NCBI GenBank assembly: GCA_017452305.1
Contig: JAFTMQ010000104.1
Span: 1-10,477 of the forward strand
DNA: 10,477 nucleotides
Direction: 5' to 3'
Source: Clostridia bacterium
GTDB taxonomy: Bacteria > Bacillota > Clostridia > Christensenellales > Borkfalkiaceae
The notes under the pieces were generated by a model, which made no database searches, was not told where the DNA came from, and saw only the letters and a program-made list of their open reading frames with translations. Both the position numbers and the translations under genes were made by a program. Of the stretch, positions 6,146 to 10,477 are shown one piece after another. Position 1 is the first letter of the stretch; each line of letters starts with the position of its first letter.

Positions 6146-6382
6146 ATGCAATTAAACAATTTATTATCGGGCGGCTTAAAGGCCGTGGATTATATCATTA
6201 TCGCCGCGCTTGTGGCAATCGTCGTGGCGGTTTCGGCAATCATCATTTGGCGAAAGGTAAAAGGGAAAAGCAGCTGCGGTTGCGATTGCGGCGGCTGTCC
6301 GTCCGCAAAGACGAACGGCTGTAACGGAAATTGCGGCGGCTGTAATTCCTGCCCGTCCAAAAAAGAGGACGAAAACGCTTGA
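6146..6382 (+). CDS. FeoB-associated cysteine-rich membrane protein
   Basis: This 78-aa protein has one membrane helix (about residues 15-35, DYIIIAALVAIVVAVSAIII) and a short cytoplasmic or exposed tail with eight cysteines in two clusters: C44, C46, C48, C51 and C59, C63, C66, C69. It matches the small FeoB-associated cysteine-rich membrane protein family found after feoB in Firmicutes. Its role is not settled; metal handling near FeoB is a reasonable guess. ATG 6146 was chosen because AGGA lies at 6136-6139 and the product starts with the hydrophobic anchor. An in-frame upstream ATG at 6035 would place the start just ahead of the long hairpin and add 37 unlike residues. The next promoter's -35 box overlaps its stop codon. 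Confidence 0.88.
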   Translation: MQLNNLLSGGLKAVDYIIIAALVAIVVAVSAIIIWRKVKGKSSCGCDCGGCPSAKTNGCNGNCGGCNSCPSKKEDENA

Positions 6383-6407
6383 CAAGCGTAAAAAACAAAG
6401 CTATAAT
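6379..6407 (+). promoter_or_regulatory. Consensus SigA-type promoter overlapping the end of the cysteine-rich gene
   Basis: TTGACA (6379-6384) and TATAAT (6402-6407) are perfect consensus with a 17-base spacer. The -35 box includes the TGA stop of the preceding gene (6380-6382). Transcription should begin around 6413, exactly where the SAM riboswitch aptamer starts. Confidence 0.93.
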
Positions 6408-6410
6408 ACA

Positions 6411-6496
6411 AGTACCATAAAGAGTGCGTAAGGGACAGCCCCGTTGACCGCACAGCAACCTGCGTTTTGTAAGGTGCTAAAGGCTGAACGATGGGA
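6411..6496 (+). ncRNA. SAM riboswitch aptamer, SAM-I/SAM-IV clan (probably the SAM-I/IV variant)
   Basis: The S-box core is recognisable: AGAG (6421-6424), AGGGAC (6431-6436), GCAACC (6455-6460) and AAGGTGCTAA (6471-6480). Pairings are P1 CCAT/ATGG (6415-6418 with 6491-6494), P2 GTGCG/CGCAC (6424-6428 with 6449-6453), P3 GCAACC with GGTGC (6455-6460 with 6473-6477), and a possible pseudoknot AGCC/GGCT (6437-6440 with 6482-6485). The normal P4 hairpin of SAM-I seems to be missing, because only AGGCTGAACG separates P3 from the P1 3' strand. This is why I favour the SAM-I/IV variant. Binding of S-adenosylmethionine should stabilise P1 and shut the downstream gene off. Confidence 0.85.
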
Positions 6497-6530
6497 CCAT
6501 GTACGCGTTGAAATGTAAAAGCCCATCGTT
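6487..6530 (+). promoter_or_regulatory. Antiterminator pairing of the SAM riboswitch
   Basis: AACGATGGG (6487-6495), which contains the 3' strand of P1, is perfectly complementary over 9 bases to CCCATCGTT (6522-6530), the 5' arm of the terminator. P1 formation with SAM, or this antiterminator without SAM, would therefore exclude each other: the classic S-box off-switch. The loop of the antiterminator holds copy 3 of the dispersed repeat. Confidence 0.82.
6497..6512 (+). repeat. Dispersed 16-nt repeat CCATGTACGCGTTGAA, copy 3 (inside the riboswitch expression platform)
   Basis: This exact copy sits between P1 and the terminator hairpin, flanked by the complementary arms GATGGG (6490-6495) and CCCATC (6522-6527). 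The bases ACCAT at its 5' edge (6496-6500) equal the P1 5' strand (6414-6418). Confidence 0.85.
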
Positions 6531-6545
6531 GCGATGGGCTTTTTT
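6517..6545 (+). terminator. Intrinsic terminator of the SAM riboswitch
   Basis: GCCCATCG (6521-6528) pairs perfectly with CGATGGGC (6532-6539) through a TTG loop, followed by six Ts. Four flanking A-T pairs extend the stem. It lies 45 bases before the 84-aa gene and is mutually exclusive with the antiterminator. Confidence 0.93.
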
Positions 6546-6590
6546 GCTTGCTCTTTTGGGGGATATTTTTATTTTAAGGAGGGCAAAGCT

Positions 6591-6845
6591 ATGCCGAAAA
6601 TCAAAGAAACATTGGGACAAGAAAAGGAAATTTGGGTGGATGTAAACGAGGACAATTACCGCGCGTTTTTCAGGCAAGCCAAGAAAGAGGGCTTTGTTTG
6701 GATAAACGGCAAAGAAATACAGCCAAACAAAGAGCTTTTTCATTTTTGCATTTCCGTCACTTCGCAAGGAAAAATCGGGGGCGTGAACGGATATGCCCGT
6801 TTTGGCAAGGGCGAGAAGCCGAAAATCTGCACTTTTCAATTATAA
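6591..6845 (+). CDS. Unrecognised 84-aa protein controlled by a SAM riboswitch
   Basis: I do not recognise this protein. It is 84 aa, soluble, without signal peptide or membrane segment, and rich in Lys, Glu and aromatic residues. A helical stretch (NEDNYRAFFRQAKKEG, 19-34) is followed by FVWINGKEIQP (35-45) and likely beta strands (HFCISVTSQGKIGGVNG, 51-67). It has two cysteines (C53, C80). The ATG at 6591 has an excellent Shine-Dalgarno AAGGAGGG at 6576-6583. An upstream in-frame ATG at 6534 lies inside the terminator stem and is rejected. The good start signal, full-length regulation upstream and distinct promoters on both sides argue that it is a real gene. Its place behind a SAM riboswitch suggests a link to methionine, SAM or sulfur metabolism, but that is inference only. 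Confidence 0.8.
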   Translation: MPKIKETLGQEKEIWVDVNEDNYRAFFRQAKKEGFVWINGKEIQPNKELFHFCISVTSQGKIGGVNGYARFGKGEKPKICTFQL

Positions 6846-6868
6846 ATTGAAAAAAATGCGCGGAAGTA

Positions 6869-6897
6869 TTGCAAAATTGCGGAAAATATGCTATAAT
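6869..6897 (+). promoter_or_regulatory. Promoter for upp
   Basis: TTGCAA (6869-6874) and TATAAT (6892-6897) are separated by 17 bases, with an extended -10 TG at 6889-6890. Transcription should start near 6904, leaving a leader of about 94 bases. The leader holds a GC-rich hairpin, CGCGC (6919-6923) with GCGCG (6932-6936). No T-tract follows, so it is not an obvious PyrR-type attenuator. Confidence 0.85.
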
Positions 6898-6997
6898 GCA
6901 AAATGCGGGTTTATGCGGCGCGCGCGGCTGTGCGCGGTGCGTAAGACAATCCGCCGACAAAGAGAAAATAAAGAGAAAAAACGGCAGAGGTACGATT

Positions 6998-7639
6998 ATG
7001 AAAAATTATCCAAACGTAGTTATTTTTGAGCATCCCTTAATTCGTCACAAAATCGCACATTTACGCGACGAAAACACATCGACGAAAGAGTTTAGAGAGC
7101 TTATCGAGGAAATTACCACCTTGATGACCTACGAGGTTTTGCGCGAGGGCGTGCCTACCGCCGTAAAGACGGTGAAAACCCCCTTGGAAACGTGCGAGCA
7201 GACGGTCGTTGCCGACAACGCGATTGCTATCGTGCCTATTTTGCGCGCGGGCTTGGGTATGGTTTCGGGTATTCACACCTTGTTCCCTGCGGCGCGCGTG
7301 GGGCATATCGGTATGTACCGCGACGAAGAAACGTTGGAACCCAAGGAATATTACTGCAAGCTCCCCGATGGGATTGAGGACAAGCTTGTATTGCTTGTCG
7401 ATCCTATGTTGGCGACGGGCGGCAGCGCTTGCGACGCGATTGCACTCCTCAAAAAGCGCGGCTGCAAGAACATTAAATTTATGGCGATTATCGGCGCGCC
7501 CGAGGGCGTTTCCAAAGTGGCGGAAACCTATCCCGACGTCAACGTGTACGTTTCGACCTTGGATAGACAGCTCAACGAAAACGGCTACATTCTTCCTGGG
7601 CTTGGCGACGCAGGCGATAGACTGTTCGGCACGAAATAA
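6998..7639 (+). CDS. upp: Upp, uracil phosphoribosyltransferase
   Basis: Upp converts uracil and PRPP to UMP in the cytoplasm, the main uracil salvage step. The protein is 213 aa, close to the usual 208-210. Motifs: N-terminal HPLIRHKIAHLRDENTSTKEFR (12-33), PILRAGLGM (80-88), the PRPP loop VDPMLATGGSA (134-144) and the uracil-binding C-terminus YILPGLGDAGDRLFGTK (197-213). ATG 6998 follows AGAGG at 6986-6990. The frame is open further upstream, but that stretch covers the promoter and leader and gives a basic, unconserved sequence. The nucleotidase lipoprotein gene follows after 87 bases with no clear terminator or promoter between, so cotranscription is possible. Confidence 0.97.
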   Translation: MKNYPNVVIFEHPLIRHKIAHLRDENTSTKEFRELIEEITTLMTYEVLREGVPTAVKTVKTPLETCEQTVVADNAIAIVPILRAGLGMVSGIHTLFPAARVGHIGMYRDEETLEPKEYYCKLPDGIEDKLVLLVDPMLATGGSACDAIALLKKRGCKNIKFMAIIGAPEGVSKVAETYPDVNVYVSTLDRQLNENGYILPGLGDAGDRLFGTK

Positions 7640-7644
7640 CCCCA

Positions 7645-7660
7645 CCATGTACGCGTTGAA
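7645..7660 (+). repeat. Dispersed 16-nt repeat CCATGTACGCGTTGAA, copy 4
   Basis: This exact copy starts 6 bases after the upp stop codon. It is flanked by CCCC (7640-7643) and GGGG (7662-7665), which can pair around it. The ATG in the repeat opens a 14-codon frame (MYALNGETLSSHKE) that stops before the next gene. The rest of the spacer holds a small hairpin GCCGT-GTTTT-ACGGC (7700-7714) directly ahead of the next ribosome binding site. Confidence 0.85.
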
Positions 7661-7726
7661 CGGGGAAACCCTTTCTTCACACAAAGAATAAATCCCCCTG
7701 CCGTGTTTTACGGCGAAGGAGTATAG

Positions 7727-10477
7727 ATGAACAAAAAAATTCTTGCGCTTTTATTGGCGTTGACAACGGCATTTTCCGCAGTCACCTTTGGCGGCTGTGA
7801 GTTTTCGCTCAATTTCGGCTCGGGCTCGTACGAGGAAAGCGATACGGACGGCGGTGATACGGAAACGGGCGGTTCGGACAGTACGGGCGGCGACGTGGGC
7901 GACGGTTGCGTGGAGCATACGGACGAAAACAGCGACGGCGTTTGCGACGAGTGCGAAGATTCCGTTATGCGTAATCTTGATATTTTCGCGATCAACGACT
8001 TGCACGGCAAGGTGCTTGACGGGGACGGGCATATCGGCGTGGACGAACTCACCACCTATTTCAAACAAACGAAGGCGCAAAACCCCGACACGATTTTCCT
8101 TTCCTCGGGGGATATGTGGCAGGGCGCGGACCTTTCCAACCTCACCAAGGGGTTGCTTGTTACCGATTGGATGAACGAGCTCGGTTTTGCTTCCATGACG
8201 CTTGGCAACCACGAATACGATTGGGGCGAGGAATTTATCCAAGAGAACGCCAACGCGGCGAATTTCCCCTTCCTTGGCATCAATATCCATAAAAATTCGA
8301 CGAACGAGCGCGTGGATTATTGCGACGCGTCCGTACTGTACGAAACGGAAGGCGGCGTCAAGGTCGGCATTATCGGCGCGATGGGGGATTGCTACTCGTC
8401 CATTTCGGCGGATAAAGTGCAAGACGTGCATTTTAAGACGGGCTCGGCTTTGACGGGCGCGGTGAAATCGGAAGCGAACAAGCTCCGCACGGCGGGTGCG
8501 GACGTGATTGTATATAGCGTGCACGACGATTATTCGGCGTATGACGTAGCGCTTTCTGGGTACGTAGATATCGTATTCGAGGGGCATAGCCATCAATCGT
8601 ATGCGAAAAAGGACGGCGCGGGCGTTTGGCACTTGCAGGGCGGCGGCGACAACGACGGCATTACGCGTGCGCAAATTTCCGTCAATATCGCCAACGAAAC
8701 GCACAGCGTAACGAGCGCGCAGACGGTAAGCTCGTCCACCTATTCGTATTATGCGAAAGATCCTATCGTGGAAACGCTTTCCACGAAATACAACGCGCTT
8801 TTGGAAGAGGCTACCCGCGTGGTGGGTTATACGGAAAAAATCCGCAGAAGCGACGAAATTTGCGATACCGTCGCGCAGCTTTATTTAGAGCTTGGTCAAA
8901 AATCTTGGGGGGATAAATACGACATCGTTTTGGGCGGTGCATTCCTTTCCACACGCGCGCCTTACGATATTAGCATGGGCGACGTCACCTACGGTGATTT
9001 GATGAATGTTTTGCCCTTTGATAACCAAATCGTGCTTTGCTCTATCCCCGGCGATAAGCTGCTTAGCGGATTTATCAACAATTCGAGATACCACAACTGC
9101 TTTGCGGACGGCTTTACGGAAGCGAGCGTAGATACGACGAAGACCTATTACGTGGTGACGGACACCTATTCGTCCACGTACAAGTATAATCAATGCACCG
9201 AGCTGGAAAGATATGACGAAACGACCTTTGCGCGCGATTTGCTTGCCGATTATATCGGCACGGGCGCGTGGGGCACGAAGAAAGAAATGACGCTTACGCC
9301 CATTTCTACGCTGTTGGAAATCGGCGAAACGCTTGGCGCGGGTGATACAACGACGGATTATTATTACGTAAAGGGCACGGTGAGCCGTGTTACCAACACC
9401 ACCTACGGCAATATCTATATCACGGACGAAAACGGCGACGAGCTGTATCTTTACGGCTTGTATGATTTGAATAATAACCGCTATGACGCGATGACGAGAA
9501 AGCCCGTTGTGGGCGATGAGATTATCGTGCACGGCGCGCTGTTTAATTATAAGGGCACAACCTTAGAATTTAGCCCCGCAACGCTTATCGAATTTACGGA
9601 CGAGAGCAGTTCGGGCGGCGGCAACGCAGGCGGCGGAAACACAAGCGGCGGCGGTACAGTCACGACGGAAGATCCGTACGAGAACGTATCTAAGACGGAA
9701 TTTTATATGAATTATACGCCTGCAAGCGATTATATGGACGCGTATTATCGCAGCCTGCACGGGTTTATGTCGGGTGGGCTGGAAACGCCCGACCAAGCGC
9801 CGACGGTTGCAAACAATCAACCCAAAAAAGACGGGAAATTTGTGAGAAATACCGAGTTTAAATTCGAGGACGGCGGCAAGACGTATATCGTTGTGGACGC
9901 GGCAGGGCAAGAGGCGTTCCGCGTGTATAAGGACGGCGCGTATATCACCTTGGAAGAGGTGGCGGCGTACGTGTATGCTTTCGGCACGTATCCCAAAAAC
10001 TATACTACGAGCAAAAACACAAGCCCGAGTGACAGCGATTGGGGGGAATATTTGCGTTTAAATCACACGAAATTTTCGGGGGATACGAGCAAATGGCCCT
10101 ACGAGCCCGAGCTTCCCAACATCACGGGTTGCGGCGGCAGCTTGCAATATTACGAAATGGATATCGGCACGACGGGGACGGATTGCGATCCGAGCTACAC
10201 CGCCGAGCTGTATAACGACGGCTATTCTATCACGCGCGGCGCGGCGCGTATCGTGTACGGCAAGAGCGATTTGAACGGAAACGGCGCGTACGACGTTGGC
10301 GAGCTGTACGTCTTCTACACCTACAACCACTACAACGATTTCCAAGAATATCTCAACTACCAAGGCGGTTGGGGAGAAATGTTTGGCAATATCACGGGCG
10401 GCGGCACGATTTCGAGTAAGTACGATTATAACCCCACCGATTACGTGGACGTATATTGGGGCAAGCTTGTAAGCTAA
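7727..10477 (+). CDS. Secreted lipoprotein: 5'-nucleotidase fused to an OB-like segment and a barnase-type RNase domain
   Basis: The protein is 916 aa and complete; the stop is the last codon of the window. Residues 1-24 are a lipoprotein signal (MNKKILALLLALTTAFSAVT, lipobox FGGC, C24), followed by a Gly/Ser/Asp/Thr linker and a C61/C73/C76 cluster. The metallophosphoesterase domain (about 82-335) shows NDLHG (D91, H93), SGD (D129), GNHE (160-163), H266 and GHSH (286-289). The 5'-nucleotidase C-terminal domain (about 365-520) has GGAFLSTR (403-410) and VLPFDN (428-433). Residues 545-625 look like an OB-fold segment (YYYVKGTVS, GNIYITDENGDELYLYG). After a second Gly/Ser linker (627-643), residues about 742-876 resemble barnase: YPKNY, SGDTSKWP, YYEMDIG, TRGAARIVY and NHYNDF. 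ATG 7727 has AAGGAG at 7716-7721. It should release nucleosides, and perhaps cut RNA, at the cell surface. Confidence 0.88.
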   Translation: MNKKILALLLALTTAFSAVTFGGCEFSLNFGSGSYEESDTDGGDTETGGSDSTGGDVGDGCVEHTDENSDGVCDECEDSVMRNLDIFAINDLHGKVLDGDGHIGVDELTTYFKQTKAQNPDTIFLSSGDMWQGADLSNLTKGLLVTDWMNELGFASMTLGNHEYDWGEEFIQENANAANFPFLGINIHKNSTNERVDYCDASVLYETEGGVKVGIIGAMGDCYSSISADKVQDVHFKTGSALTGAVKSEANKLRTAGADVIVYSVHDDYSAYDVALSGYVDIVFEGHSHQSYAKKDGAGVWHLQGGGDNDGITRAQISVNIANETHSVTSAQTVSSSTYSYYAKDPIVETLSTKYNALLEEATRVVGYTEKIRRSDEICDTVAQLYLELGQKSWGDKYDIVLGGAFLSTRAPYDISMGDVTYGDLMNVLPFDNQIVLCSIPGDKLLSGFINNSRYHNCFADGFTEASVDTTKTYYVVTDTYSSTYKYNQCTELERYDETTFARDLLADYIGTGAWGTKKEMTLTPISTLLEIGETLGAGDTTTDYYYVKGTVSRVTNTTYGNIYITDENGDELYLYGLYDLNNNRYDAMTRKPVVGDEIIVHGALFNYKGTTLEFSPATLIEFTDESSSGGGNAGGGNTSGGGTVTTEDPYENVSKTEFYMNYTPASDYMDAYYRSLHGFMSGGLETPDQAPTVANNQPKKDGKFVRNTEFKFEDGGKTYIVVDAAGQEAFRVYKDGAYITLEEVAAYVYAFGTYPKNYTTSKNTSPSDSDWGEYLRLNHTKFSGDTSKWPYEPELPNITGCGGSLQYYEMDIGTTGTDCDPSYTAELYNDGYSITRGAARIVYGKSDLNGNGAYDVGELYVFYTYNHYNDFQEYLNYQGGWGEMFGNITGGGTISSKYDYNPTDYVDVYWGKLVS

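Noticed and set aside
5342..6151. Long antisense open frame opposite feoB (269 codons)
   Set aside because: Its product is Arg/Cys/Asn-rich without family features, and the sense strand encodes conserved FeoB. It is a codon-bias shadow.
6534..6590. Upstream ATG for the 84-aa protein
   Set aside because: It lies in the 3' arm of the terminator. The AAGGAGGG at 6576-6583 clearly serves ATG 6591.
6869..6997. Upstream extension of upp in the same frame
   Set aside because: It would begin at the -35 box. The extra sequence is basic and unconserved, and ATG 6998 matches the family start.
6904..6997. PyrR-type attenuator upstream of upp
   Set aside because: There is a hairpin but no terminator T-tract, and I could not find the PyrR-binding loop consensus.
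7751..8704. Long antisense open frame opposite the nucleotidase gene (317 codons)
   Set aside because: It mirrors the GC-rich codons of the sense gene, which has clear catalytic motifs. It has no recognisable protein features.

Overview
The window is 10,477 bases and every confident gene lies on the + strand. The ruvA-ruvB-queA gene order, the short DtxR-type regulator beside feoAB, the consensus SigA-type promoters, a SAM riboswitch with an intrinsic terminator and the AGGAGG-like ribosome binding sites all point to a Bacillota (Firmicutes) genome. It is most likely an anaerobic Clostridia-like gut or environmental bacterium. I cannot name the genus from sequence alone.

Layout. (1) 1-2653: the 3' end of ruvA, complete ruvB (Holliday-junction helicase) and queA (queuosine synthesis). 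The spacers between them are full of short hairpins and repeats. (2) 2654-3262: a structured spacer, a 123-aa DtxR/MntR-family metal regulator and its terminator. (3) 3263-6382: an iron-uptake unit. A strong promoter is surrounded by palindromic CGGTTAA elements and followed by feoA, feoB and a small cysteine-rich FeoB-associated membrane protein. (4) 6379-6845: a consensus promoter that starts inside the end of the previous gene, a SAM-I/SAM-IV-clan riboswitch, its terminator and an unrecognised 84-aa protein. (5) 6869-7639: upp (uracil phosphoribosyltransferase) with its own promoter. (6) 7727-10477: a 916-aa secreted lipoprotein. It carries a 5'-nucleotidase, an OB-fold-like segment and a C-terminal domain that I read as a barnase-type ribonuclease. 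The window ends exactly at its stop codon.

How the parts may work together. The DtxR-like regulator probably senses Fe(II) and controls the feo promoter. The last two genes suggest nucleotide scavenging: extracellular RNA cut by the RNase domain, dephosphorylated by the nucleotidase domain, with uracil recovered inside by Upp. This chain is inference.

Most unusual points: the barnase-like domain fused to a 5'-nucleotidase; a SAM riboswitch in front of an orphan 84-aa protein instead of a methionine gene; a 16-nt sequence, CCATGTACGCGTTGAA, repeated four times in intergenic DNA, always on the + strand, once inside the riboswitch expression platform; and a run of three-base-loop hairpins separated by the constant octamer GTGAATTG downstream of ruvA.
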